Positions 51,566 to 59,699 of a stretch of 64,000 nucleotides of DNA are shown here, piece by piece. Source of the stretch: a bacterium. Lineage in GTDB: Archaea > Nanoarchaeota > Nanoarchaeia > Woesearchaeales > UBA10216. The first letter of the stretch is position 1, and each line of letters starts with the position of its first letter. Location: NCBI GenBank assembly GCA_024206195.1, contig JAAGZO010000886.1, positions 1-64,000 of the forward strand. The letters run 5' to 3'. The translations under genes and the position numbers were made by a program. The notes under the pieces are model-generated. The model saw nothing but the letters and a program-made list of their open reading frames with translations, ran no database searches and had not been told where the DNA came from.

Positions 51566-51638
51566 GCCTCCGTAGCATAGTAGCTAATGCGTCTGCTTCG
51601 TAAGCAGAAGATCAGGGGTGCAACTCCCTTCGGAGGCT
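51566..51638 (+). tRNA. tRNA-Thr(CGT) with atypical D and T loops
   Basis: Acceptor GCCTCCG/CGGAGGC, D-stem GCAT/ATGC, anticodon stem TCTGC/GCAGA with loop TTCGTAA (anticodon CGT at 51599-51601), T-stem AGGGG/CCCTT, discriminator T. Like tRNA-Thr(TGT), the T loop is TGCAACT and the D loop is AGTAGCTA, with G18-C19. No separate TATA box was seen; the preceding zinc-ribbon gene ends seven bases upstream. Confidence 0.92.
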
Positions 51639-51646
51639 TTTCAAAA

Positions 51647-51742
51647 ATGTTAAACAACAAGAAAGGACACCATGAGATAATTATTTCTTTGTTCGTTATA
51701 GTATTAATTGGTTTGTTTGTGGTAATACAAATTAGATGGTGA
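51647..51742 (+). CDS. Possible 31-residue single-helix membrane peptide
   Basis: Starts eight bases after tRNA-Thr(CGT). N-terminal MLNNKKGHHE is hydrophilic, then one hydrophobic helix of about 18 residues and ending QIRW. Length and lack of ribosome site make it uncertain. The recurrent pattern of ORFs right behind tRNAs in this window is the main support. Confidence 0.35.
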   Translation: MLNNKKGHHEIIISLFVIVLIGLFVVIQIRW

Positions 51743-51860
51743 ATTTTCATTTTTATTCACTTTATAGTCCTCATTTTTTTAAGAAAATCGCCTAAAAACC
51801 ATACTAATCTATACTTTTATGGATGATTTTTACCACTACCCAATAATGACGAGGGAAAAG

Positions 51861-51868
51861 TTTAAATA
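51861..51868 (+). promoter_or_regulatory. TATA box of TFE
   Basis: TTTAAATA 27 nt before ATG 51892; leaderless start. The 149 bases between the previous ORF and this gene hold no other signal I can name. Confidence 0.55.
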
Positions 51869-51891
51869 CTAGTTATGTCAAGGAAGGTAGT

Positions 51892-52416
51892 ATGGGGGTC
51901 AAAGTTAAAGATAAGGTTAAGCAGCCAAAGTCAGGGCTATACGATACAGTAACCCAGGTTGCAGGAGAAGACGCTGTTCCTATTATTAAATTCCTTAAGA
52001 ACAAAAAGAATATTTCTGAGTTTAAGATTGCTGAGAAGACCAATCAAGAAGTTAACCTTGTCCGGAACATGCTTTATAGGCTTCAAAATCAGAATCTTGT
52101 TACATACTACAGAAAGAAAGATAGGCAAAAAGGATGGTATATCAGCTATTGGAGCTTTAATCCAAAGGGCCTAAAGCACTATGTTTCTGTTGAGAAGAAG
52201 CACAGGCTAGAAGAGCTTAAGGAAAGGCTGAAGCGAGAAGAAGAATACGAAGGTCAGTTCTATATTTGTCCAAGGGTTTGTACAAGAATGGACTTTGATA
52301 CAGCTGCTGAGATGAGCTTCAAGTGCCCTGAGTGTGGAAATACACTAGCACAGCAGGACAATGCAAAGACTATCACAAGACTCAAGGAAAAGATAAGTAG
52401 TATACAGGTTGCTTAG
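51892..52416 (+). CDS. tfe: Transcription initiation factor E alpha
   Basis: The 174-residue archaeal TFE helps TBP/TFB-driven promoter opening. The N-terminal winged helix is seen (AVPIIKFLKNKKNISEFKIAEKTNQEVNLVRNMLYRLQNQNLVTYYRKKD), then a charged linker helix and a C-terminal zinc ribbon (CPRVC, then CPECG). Length and parts are normal. This is a strong marker for an archaeal genome. Confidence 0.95.
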   Translation: MGVKVKDKVKQPKSGLYDTVTQVAGEDAVPIIKFLKNKKNISEFKIAEKTNQEVNLVRNMLYRLQNQNLVTYYRKKDRQKGWYISYWSFNPKGLKHYVSVEKKHRLEELKERLKREEEYEGQFYICPRVCTRMDFDTAAEMSFKCPECGNTLAQQDNAKTITRLKEKISSIQVA

Positions 52417-52463
52417 TTCTAACCAAAACCTTTTTAAATTTCGTATTGAAACCCTTTAGTTTG

Positions 52464-52661
52464 ATGAAAAAATCAACAATAATTACAACACTTTTTATCA
52501 TTCTATTAGTTATTTCTGTTTTCCAGATTTATCAGCTCAATGAGATTAAGAACACTCTTGAGCCAGATGAAGAAGAAACAGAAAAACCTGCTCCTGTAGT
52601 TGTAAACACAGAAGCAGAGGAAGATTCGATTTTACCAAATGTAGAGGTTATTAATGATTAA
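52464..52661 (+). CDS. 65-residue membrane-anchored acidic protein
   Basis: MKKSTIITTLF start followed by one hydrophobic helix (about 5-22), then an acidic, Pro-containing outer part (LEPDEEETEKPAPVVV and so on) without Cys. A TTG 18 bases upstream would add six residues; the ATG is preferred. It overlaps the triple-thioredoxin gene by eight bases, so the two are probably partners. Not recognised. Confidence 0.65.
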   Translation: MKKSTIITTLFIILLVISVFQIYQLNEIKNTLEPDEEETEKPAPVVVNTEAEEDSILPNVEVIND

Positions 52662-54024
52662 AATGGAAGAAAACAAAGAGCACAAGAAAGAACACGAGCA
52701 CAATACTGAACATAAAGAGCATCATGTTGAACATAAGAAAGAGCATGAGCACCATGCTGAGCACAAAAAGGAGCATGAGCATAAGGAGCACAAAGAACAT
52801 GAGCACAAGGAACATCATGTTGAACATAAGAAAGAACATCATGAGCATAAAGAACATCATGATCATCATAAGCCTGTTCACCACGTGCCAAAAAAGAAGC
52901 CGCAGGTAAGTGGACTGGTATTTATTCTTGGAGTTGTTGTGTTCGCACTTGTTGTATACAATAGTTTTCAGATAGCAACTGTTGATAATATTCTTAAACA
53001 GACAGAACTTGATGCAATTGAAGCAGCAAAGCCAGCAGAGATACAGTTGACAGTTATTAATGTTGATTGTGAGGACTGCTTTGATGTATCTTCATTTGCA
53101 GATTCACTAGCATCATCAAAGGTTACTGTAACAGAAACAACTGAGCTTGATTCTTCTTCTGAAGAAGCAAAGGCTCTTATTGCTAAGCATGGAATAGAAA
53201 AGCTTCCTACTGTTATAGTAAGCGGAGAGACAGAGAAGGAGAGCTCTTTGGGCCTAAAGTTAAGAGGCAAAACAAAGGAATCAGATGGCGAATATTTTTA
53301 CACTGCACAAACACCACCTTATGTTGACGCAGCAACAGGCGAGATTGCAGGAATGGTTTCTGTTGTAGAACTAACAACAACCGCTTGCACTACCTGCTTT
53401 AATGTTTCACTGCTTCGCGATCAGATTGAAATGATGGGTGTGACATTTGGCACTGTAGAAGAAATAGCTGTAAACACTGCTAAAGGAAAGGGACTAATAG
53501 AAGAATATAATATTGACAGGGCTCCGGCACTGATTTTTAGTGATCAGCTAAAGCTTTACCCAGATGTTACTCAGGCATGGCCGCAGGTTGGATCAGTAGA
53601 AGAAGATGGATCTTTTGTCACGAGAACAACAAATCCTCCATACTATGATCTAACTGATAAAAAAGTTAAGGGCCTAGTTACCATGACTGTTCTTTCTGAT
53701 GAGACATGCGAAGAGTGCTATGATGGTCTTGAGATGCATGAACAGATCATGCTGAGAATGGGCGTATTCATTTCAGAAATTAAGGAACATGATGCATCAA
53801 GTGAGGACGGCGCACTTCTTATGGAACAATACGAAATAGAGAAGCTGCCAACAATACTCCTTACAGGTGATGTTGTAGATTACACTTATCTAACAAGCTC
53901 ATGGGCTCAGGTAGGAACAGTTGAAGATGACGGAACATATGTCTTCAGACTAGTTGAGTTTGCTAACCAGCCTTACCTGAATGTAAGCACAGGCAGTGTA
54001 ATTGAAATGATTCAGCTTAGCTAA
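52654..54024 (+). CDS. His-rich membrane protein with three thioredoxin-like CxxC domains
   Basis: The 456-residue protein has a cytoplasmic tail (1-78) of EHKEHH-type repeats containing about 28 His, a strong metal-binding sequence. One TM helix (about 87-107) is followed by three tandem thioredoxin-like domains that should be extracytoplasmic. Each has a CxxC site (C139EDC142, C245TTC248, C352EEC355) and a matching cis-Pro strand (KLPTVIV at P185, RAPALIF at P291, KLPTILL at P399). It may handle disulfides or metals at the surface. AGAGGT five bases before ATG 52654 fixes the start. I know no protein with this architecture. Confidence 0.85.
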   Translation: MIKMEENKEHKKEHEHNTEHKEHHVEHKKEHEHHAEHKKEHEHKEHKEHEHKEHHVEHKKEHHEHKEHHDHHKPVHHVPKKKPQVSGLVFILGVVVFALVVYNSFQIATVDNILKQTELDAIEAAKPAEIQLTVINVDCEDCFDVSSFADSLASSKVTVTETTELDSSSEEAKALIAKHGIEKLPTVIVSGETEKESSLGLKLRGKTKESDGEYFYTAQTPPYVDAATGEIAGMVSVVELTTTACTTCFNVSLLRDQIEMMGVTFGTVEEIAVNTAKGKGLIEEYNIDRAPALIFSDQLKLYPDVTQAWPQVGSVEEDGSFVTRTTNPPYYDLTDKKVKGLVTMTVLSDETCEECYDGLEMHEQIMLRMGVFISEIKEHDASSEDGALLMEQYEIEKLPTILLTGDVVDYTYLTSSWAQVGTVEDDGTYVFRLVEFANQPYLNVSTGSVIEMIQLS

Positions 54025-54027
54025 GAA

Positions 54028-54036
54028 TTCTTTTTT
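54028..54036. terminator. T-tract between convergent genes
   Basis: Run of eight or nine T directly after the stop of the triple-thioredoxin gene, in the 90-base gap before the convergent ABC operon end. The remainder of this gap shows no signal. Confidence 0.5.
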
Positions 54037-54114
54037 TTAGGTTTTCTTTATTTACTAGTTTTGTTACTATTCATAACGTAAAGCAAACTCACTCTCGTTC
54101 GTAGCTTTAAGATA

Positions 54115-55335
54115 CTACTCGTACCTTAAAGCATCCACAGGCTTAAGCTTTGATGCAGCCCTTGCAGGCAAGAATCCTGAAGCAGCACCTATTAAAAACG
54201 AGAATAGAAGGCAGCCAATTATAAGCCACGCTGGAAAATAAGGCTGGAGAAATGAATATCCCACAGCAGCAAGAGACATGGCACCAAGTTTTGCCAGCCC
54301 AAATCCAATCAGTACACCCAAAGAACCACCAATCAGCCCTAGGATTCCTGATTCCATAAAAAATATTAACAGGATGTATCTGTTACTTGCACCGATTGAT
54401 TTCATTATACCTATTTCTTTTGTCCTTTCCAAAACAGCAGTGTACATTGTGTTCATAATGTTAACAGCAGCCACTACTACAGAAATCCCTGCAATGATAA
54501 CTAATATGACATTGAGCACCAATAAAACAGCGCTGAATGACTCAAGAAGCTGCGCATATGACTGGATGTAAAAATCTTCTTCACCTTCTTTCTGCCCTTT
54601 TTTCTTTCTTAACTTATCTTCAAGACGGTCTGCAAGTTCAGTCGGGTCTTCGCCTTTGTCTGTTCTTATGAAAATATAATCATACTTATCTTCAACCTCA
54701 AAAAGCTCTTCCATAGCATTGTTCGTTAGGTAAACATTTGCGTCATCCTGCGCGTTTCCAACCTCTTCGTAAAACCCGACAATCTCAAATGACTGATCCT
54801 TAATGAATATCTTGTCTCCACGTTTCAGCGCCTTAGAAAATATTTTGTCTGCAAACATGTAACTGTAACCAAGGACAACTTTTTTAGAATCACCTTTTTT
54901 TAGCTCTCTTCCTTCTAAAAGCCCATAGCCTGCAAAAGCCTCTTCCATTAGCCTCTGTTCATCAGCTTCAGTGGGAATGCCCATTATAAAAACCCATTTT
55001 CCTAGCTTATCTTTGTCGATTTTAATTTCGCTCTGGCGTACTACTGAGCCGGCAGCTTCAGAAACACCTTTTTGTTTTTTTAAAAAATCAAAGTCGCTCT
55101 TTGAAAGATATGTTCCTGTAGATCCAGGAGCTCCAGCACCTCTTGGCTGCGCTATAAGCTTGTCTGTTCCAACCTCTTTAGCTGTCTGGTCAATATAATA
55201 TTCAAGCCCCTGACCATAGCTTATCAAAACAAAAACAGCCATTATACCAATAAGTATAGACAAAATTGTAAGAAAACTTCTTGTAAATCTATGTGCAATG
55301 TTATCCGCAATATATTTTAGTAAATCTTCTATCAT
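54115..55335 (-). CDS. MacB/FtsX-type ABC transporter permease (second)
   Basis: The 406-residue permease has an N-terminal TM helix (FLTILSILIGIMAVFVL), a large extracytoplasmic MacB-PCD domain, then three C-terminal helices with the FtsX signature (ERTKEIGIMKSIGAS). It pairs with the upstream permease, probably as a heterodimer with the LolD-like ATPase. Such systems extrude lipids or peptides or act as mechanotransducers. It overlaps the first permease by four bases and is last in the operon. Confidence 0.9.
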   Translation of the reverse strand: MIEDLLKYIADNIAHRFTRSFLTILSILIGIMAVFVLISYGQGLEYYIDQTAKEVGTDKLIAQPRGAGAPGSTGTYLSKSDFDFLKKQKGVSEAAGSVVRQSEIKIDKDKLGKWVFIMGIPTEADEQRLMEEAFAGYGLLEGRELKKGDSKKVVLGYSYMFADKIFSKALKRGDKIFIKDQSFEIVGFYEEVGNAQDDANVYLTNNAMEELFEVEDKYDYIFIRTDKGEDPTELADRLEDKLRKKKGQKEGEEDFYIQSYAQLLESFSAVLLVLNVILVIIAGISVVVAAVNIMNTMYTAVLERTKEIGIMKSIGASNRYILLIFFMESGILGLIGGSLGVLIGFGLAKLGAMSLAAVGYSFLQPYFPAWLIIGCLLFSFLIGAASGFLPARAASKLKPVDALRYE

Positions 55336-56555
55336 TTTGTATGTCGCAATGCATCCACTGGATTAAGCTTTGAAGCTTTCATTGCAGGTATTACGCCGAA
55401 AAGGCTTCCAAGCAGAAAAGACCCGAATATTGAGCCAACCACAAGCCATATACTTATTTGTGCCTGAATAAGGTCGCTTCCTAGTGCCAGTCTTCCTATA
55501 GCGGCAAGACCTAATGCTAAACCTATTCCAATTATTGCTCCTAAAATCCCACCTACACTTCCTATTAATCCTGATTCAATAAAAAATAATGAGAAAATTG
55601 CCTTGTTTGTTGCACCGATTGACTTCATTATGCCTATTTCTCTTGTACGTTCAAGAACAGATATGAACATGGTATTCATTATTCCAATGCCACCTACAAG
55701 AATGGATATTGAAGCAATAATATAAACAAACAACTGCACTGCAAACAAAGTTGAATTAACCTGTGAAATAACAGCTTGCGGTGTCTGGACAGTGAAATCC
55801 TCTTCCCCTTTTTTCACATCCCTTTCTTTCAGCATTGCCCTTTCAATATCTGCTTTAACAACATCAATATCAGCATTTTGATGCACCTGTGCCACTATCA
55901 TGTCATATACATCATCAGAAATACTCATAAGTTCCCTTAAATCATCTTCCTCCACAATTACAATACCATCTGTAAGAAAACTACCTTGTTTCTCGAGTAC
56001 TCCGACAACCTCAAAGCTTTCGTCTTGTATAATAACTTTAGAACCAGGCACTATCTGTTTTCCAAATGCTGAATCTTTTTTGCAAAGATTATGGCCTAAA
56101 ACAGTTTTTTTCCGGTCTCCATCCCTAAGCATCCTACCGGTTTCAACATCAAAATTTAAAGCCTCCTCCACAAGTTTTCTGCGTTCACCTTCAGCCATGC
56201 TTGCAGCGTAACCGAATTGAACACGATCATTGTATTCCAGCTTACCGCTCCTCATAAGCCTTCCTACAGCAATCTTAACTCCATTCACCTGCTCAATTCT
56301 TTTCAAATTGTCTTCATTCAGGGGAGTTACAACACCTGTGCCAGGAGGGCCAAACCCTCCAGACGCCATTATAGTAAGCTTGTCTGTCCCAACATCACCA
56401 AACTGCGATGAAATTGCAACCTTTAATCCCTGGCCTATTCCAATTAGAGAAACAACCGCAGTTATTCCTATGATTATTCCAATTAACGTAAGCCATGACC
56501 TTAATCTACGCTGTGTTAAGGTGCTTAATGCAAACTTTAAGTAATCAATAATCAT
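55332..56555 (-). CDS. MacB/FtsX-type ABC transporter permease (first)
   Basis: The 407-residue paralog of the next gene has the same layout: N-terminal helix (WLTLIGIIIGITAVVSLIGIG), MacB periplasmic-like domain and FtsX part with ERTREIGIMKSIGAT. A ribosome site like GAGGTC precedes its start, 20 bases after the secreted protein gene. Two permeases in one operon suggest a heterodimeric transporter. Confidence 0.9.
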   Translation of the reverse strand: MIIDYLKFALSTLTQRRLRSWLTLIGIIIGITAVVSLIGIGQGLKVAISSQFGDVGTDKLTIMASGGFGPPGTGVVTPLNEDNLKRIEQVNGVKIAVGRLMRSGKLEYNDRVQFGYAASMAEGERRKLVEEALNFDVETGRMLRDGDRKKTVLGHNLCKKDSAFGKQIVPGSKVIIQDESFEVVGVLEKQGSFLTDGIVIVEEDDLRELMSISDDVYDMIVAQVHQNADIDVVKADIERAMLKERDVKKGEEDFTVQTPQAVISQVNSTLFAVQLFVYIIASISILVGGIGIMNTMFISVLERTREIGIMKSIGATNKAIFSLFFIESGLIGSVGGILGAIIGIGLALGLAAIGRLALGSDLIQAQISIWLVVGSIFGSFLLGSLFGVIPAMKASKLNPVDALRHTK

Positions 56556-56575
56556 CGAGACCTCTGTGAAGCAGC

Positions 56576-57799
56576 CTATTTGCGTCGCTTTCTAAACACT
56601 TTGTACGCAATTATTCCGCCAATGATTATCACGATTACAACTACGATTCCAACGAAATTGCTCTTCTCCTTAAGCCCGTACTTAACAGCGTCTCCTGTGT
56701 CATAGGACTTCAGCCTAAGGTTATGCTTCTCAATGTGAAGCTGATTGTTCGCATCCCTGTATTCTATTTTTAATGGAAGCATAGCATCTGAGTTTTCATT
56801 CAAAAAGATATTGAAATCTGCTGTTTCATAGTCATCAGAGTCTATATTTCCAACATAAACATCAGCTGAAGAGATAAGCTCAAAGTCATCTGTCTCTTCC
56901 AAAACAATGTATAAGAGCTTAATGTCATTAAGTCCCTTGTTAATGAATTTCACTGTAACAGTTCCCGCGCTGTTGGCATAAATATTTGACTCATCTATGC
57001 CTACAACAAGGTCAGGTGGTGAGCCAATAATAAGGCCGATTGTATCGTTTTTGCTGTACCTGTTGTTAAGCTGGTCATAGTACTCAAGAATAATAGGAAT
57101 GCCTTGTATGCCTGCTTCAGCATCAGGAGAACAGTGAAGCTTGAATGAGGTGTCTGCTTTTTCATTGTAATCCAGCTGAGTTATTATCTTCTCACCTGTT
57201 GATCCGAGTGGAATAAAACTAGGTGTTGCAGCAGTGTCTAGCTTTACTTTTAAATTCTTAACTAGTGTGTGCGCATGGTTCTTTACAGTCAGATTAATCC
57301 ACAGGCTGTTGCCAGGTGTTACAAGCTCTGGCACATCAACTGAGTCTACAATAACTATTGCATCCTGACTCTCAACACTTATGTTAAAGTCTGTGCTAAG
57401 CTTGATCCATCCGCCGTCCTTTAGCTTATATCTTACATTAACTGGGCTGTTTCCGCTGATAGAGTCCTCATCAACCTTAAGATTATATTTAACAATCACT
57501 CCAAGCTCATCCTTTTGTCTGCCCCACACAGTTCCAACATCCCTTTCTGCGTTCTCATTTGGTTGAAGGGAAAAAGGATACTTAGGGAGCAGCTCAAACA
57601 CCATCCTTTCGGCGTTATCAGAGCCCCGGTTATCAATCTTGAATCTTACGGTAACATAATCACCTGGTTCAACAGGATCTGGCTCCTGGTTTATCATGCT
57701 GATGGATATCTTCACGCCGCTCGGGATTGTGTAATCCGTAGCGCTAACACCAACTACCATCATCAAGAATACAAGTCCGAATACAATTATGCTTTTCAT
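56576..57799 (-). CDS. Secreted COG1361/S-layer-type protein of the ABC operon
   Basis: The 407-residue protein has a signal peptide (MKSIIVFGLVFLMMVVGVSA), three or more CARDB/NEW3 immunoglobulin-like domains (IDNRGSDNAERMVFEL, VKNHAHTLVKNLKVKL, FINKGLNDIKLLYI) and a C-terminal TM helix with basic stop-transfer (AYKVFRKRRK). It is thus anchored with the domains outside. COG1361 proteins often lie beside MacB-type transporters in archaea. It may be a partner that binds cargo or the cell envelope. GGGAGGT at 57804-57810 is its ribosome site. Confidence 0.87.
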   Translation of the reverse strand: MKSIIVFGLVFLMMVVGVSATDYTIPSGVKISISMINQEPDPVEPGDYVTVRFKIDNRGSDNAERMVFELLPKYPFSLQPNENAERDVGTVWGRQKDELGVIVKYNLKVDEDSISGNSPVNVRYKLKDGGWIKLSTDFNISVESQDAIVIVDSVDVPELVTPGNSLWINLTVKNHAHTLVKNLKVKLDTAATPSFIPLGSTGEKIITQLDYNEKADTSFKLHCSPDAEAGIQGIPIILEYYDQLNNRYSKNDTIGLIIGSPPDLVVGIDESNIYANSAGTVTVKFINKGLNDIKLLYIVLEETDDFELISSADVYVGNIDSDDYETADFNIFLNENSDAMLPLKIEYRDANNQLHIEKHNLRLKSYDTGDAVKYGLKEKSNFVGIVVVIVIIIGGIIAYKVFRKRRK

Positions 57800-57801
57800 T
57801 T

Positions 57802-58497
57802 TTACCTCCCTTTTATCGAGCTTACAATCGCTCCGTCTTTTAAGTATTTTATTCTTTGAGCTCTCTTTGCGAGAACCGAATCATGTGTTACCATAACAAT
57901 TGTTTTTTTCTCTTTTTTGTGAAGTTTCTGGAGAAAATCCATAACATTTTCTCCTGTTTTTGAATCAAGGTTTCCTGTTGGCTCATCAGCCAGTACAACA
58001 TCAGGATCATTAGTTAGTGCACGGGCAATTGCAACACGCTGTTGCTGTCCTCCTGACAGCTCATTTGGCCTGTGGTGCATTCTTTCACCTAGATCTACCA
58101 TTGTGAGCAGCTCTTTTGCCCTTGTTAATCTTCTATCTTTTGGAACTCCCTGGAATACCATTGGCAACATAACATTTTCCAAAGCACTCAATGTGTTAAT
58201 AAGATTGAACTGCTGGAAAATAAATCCAATTTTCTTGCCTCTTATCTGAGCAAGCCTACTTTCTGTAAGCTGTGAAACATCCTTACCATCAAGGTAAATC
58301 TTTCCCCTGCTTGGAATGTCCAAACAGCCAACCATATTCATTGCTGTTGACTTTCCACTGCCAGATGGCCCCTGTATTGCAATGAACTCACCTTCTTTTA
58401 TTTCAAGGCTTAGACCTCTTAGCGCATTTACATTTACATCTCCTAGCTTGTAGATCTTCCAGACATTATCCAGCTTGATTATTACATCATTTTTCAT
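57802..58497 (-). CDS. LolD/MacB-type ABC transporter ATPase
   Basis: The 231-residue ATPase has Walker A GPSGSGKST, Q-loop, LSGGQQQRVAIARAL signature, Walker B VVLADEPTGNLD and H-loop MVTHD, all intact. It energises the two FtsX-type permeases encoded downstream. Its start overlaps the end of the regulator by four bases. Confidence 0.96.
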   Translation of the reverse strand: MKNDVIIKLDNVWKIYKLGDVNVNALRGLSLEIKEGEFIAIQGPSGSGKSTAMNMVGCLDIPSRGKIYLDGKDVSQLTESRLAQIRGKKIGFIFQQFNLINTLSALENVMLPMVFQGVPKDRRLTRAKELLTMVDLGERMHHRPNELSGGQQQRVAIARALTNDPDVVLADEPTGNLDSKTGENVMDFLQKLHKKEKKTIVMVTHDSVLAKRAQRIKYLKDGAIVSSIKGR

Positions 58498-58988
58498 GTT
58501 CTGTTTGCCCCGTTTGTTAGCTTGTCCAGTGTTTCAGCCATGTTCTCGAGTACCTTTTCTGATATCATAACACTCTTGTAATAGTTTTGTAGAATCTTGA
58601 GTTCCTCTTTTGAATCTTTTGATTTTTCTGACTTGTATCTTTCAATTATTGCAGGCAGTTTTTGCTTTGTTGGAATTATTACTTTCTCGTATTTTCTTTT
58701 AATATGTTCAGTAAATATTGTCATGAGGTCACTTTCCATGAAGAAATATGTTTTTCTTGATTTTGGCTTTTTCATTCTTTTAACAATCCCTGCTCTTTCA
58801 AGAAATTTCATTGCAGTAGATACTGCAGAAAGGCTGTATCCTGTTCTTTTTGCCAGGTCCTCAAGAGAAATTTCTTTTGGCTCTATGAATAAATGTGCCA
58901 TTATGCCTGCAGACAGATCATCAAGGCCATTGCACTTGCAATTCTCTGTCATAAGCTCCAAGAATTCCTGTTTTGGTGTTTCTGACAT
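58494..58988 (-). CDS. GbsR/MarR-type HTH regulator of the ABC operon
   Basis: The 164-residue winged-helix protein has an HTH core LEDLAKRTGYSLSAVSTAMKFLERAGIVKRMKKPKSRKTYFF, a helical C-terminus for dimerisation and a Cys pair CKCNG near the N-terminus that could sense metal or redox. The ATG at 58988 is preferred to an in-frame TTG at 58994 because the TATA box inside the palindrome is 26 nt away. It is the first gene of the operon and so is probably autoregulated through the palindrome. Confidence 0.87.
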   Translation of the reverse strand: MSETPKQEFLELMTENCKCNGLDDLSAGIMAHLFIEPKEISLEDLAKRTGYSLSAVSTAMKFLERAGIVKRMKKPKSRKTYFFMESDLMTIFTEHIKRKYEKVIIPTKQKLPAIIERYKSEKSKDSKEELKILQNYYKSVMISEKVLENMAETLDKLTNGANRT

Positions 58989-59005
58989 TTTCAAAACTTC
59001 TGAAC

Positions 59006-59023
59006 TTTCAGTATATACTGAAA
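59006..59023. promoter_or_regulatory. 18-bp perfect palindrome overlapping the operon TATA box
   Basis: TTTCAGTATATACTGAAA is identical to its own reverse complement, and its centre (AGTATATACT) acts as the TATA element 26 nt before ATG 58988. It is a likely operator for the adjacent HTH regulator: binding would block TBP access. Confidence 0.75.
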
Positions 59024-59101
59024 TATGTGAAAGCTTATATATAAATGTTTTGTTTTTTCCCAGGCAAAAGATATAAATACTGCCTATTAAACCTTCAATC
59101 T

Positions 59102-59698
59102 ATGAGAAGAGATGATGAACAACGTACAAAGAAGAGACAAATAGTACTTGCATTATTCATAGCTTTCATTATGATATCAAGTACAGCAGGCTTTATATGG
59201 AGCGCTGATGCAACTGGCTTCAAATATAATGGTTTCTCATTTCAGGAAATTACTGGGGAAGGTATTTTTGCAAAGGTAGATGGTGAACAAGTGCGGTTTG
59301 ACTATCGCCCTGAAACTGTAGAGGACATAGAAATGGATCCAGAGGCCGCTTCAAAGCTAAGAAACACCATGATGTTTTACATGACCTCGAACTTTTCTGG
59401 AAAATATGCCAGGGAGATTGAGGGATTTAAATATGATTTAATTGAACTGATGGAAAAGCAGTTCGATAGTTATATTGTTAGTGGCTTCACCACAAATGCC
59501 TCAATAGAAGGCCAGGGCCTTATAATGGTATCATGTGATAATGCAACAGATGCCATACCTGTACTAAGTTTTGAACGTGCAGATGATTCATCTATAGATT
59601 ATGTTGATAATTGCGTTAAAGTAAAGGGAAACTCGGTTGGTGAATTTAGACTGCTGAAAGACCGCCTTGTTTATGGAATTCTTGGAATCGTAGAATAA
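59102..59698 (+). CDS. Membrane-anchored extracytoplasmic protein, paralogous pair C, first gene
   Basis: The 198-residue protein has a basic N-terminus (MRRDDEQRTKKRQ), one TM helix (about 14-33) and an outer domain starting YNGFSFQEITGEG. Conserved in the pair: FDYRPETVEDIEMD, a Cys pair in SCDNATDAIPVL and DNCVKVKG, and a final DRLVYGILG helix. TATA (59071-59080) to ATG spacing is 27 nt, a leaderless start. The Cys residues probably form a disulfide. Function unknown. Confidence 0.72.
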   Translation: MRRDDEQRTKKRQIVLALFIAFIMISSTAGFIWSADATGFKYNGFSFQEITGEGIFAKVDGEQVRFDYRPETVEDIEMDPEAASKLRNTMMFYMTSNFSGKYAREIEGFKYDLIELMEKQFDSYIVSGFTTNASIEGQGLIMVSCDNATDAIPVLSFERADDSSIDYVDNCVKVKGNSVGEFRLLKDRLVYGILGIVE

Positions 59699-59699
59699 G

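Noticed and set aside
52651..52909. ORFs on both strands in the His-rich coding tract
   Set aside because: Low-complexity shadows of the His/Glu/Lys repeats; no starts with signals.
54025..54114. Possible small RNA between the triple-thioredoxin gene and the ABC operon
   Set aside because: Only a T-tract and AT-rich sequence; no stable hairpin or box motifs seen.
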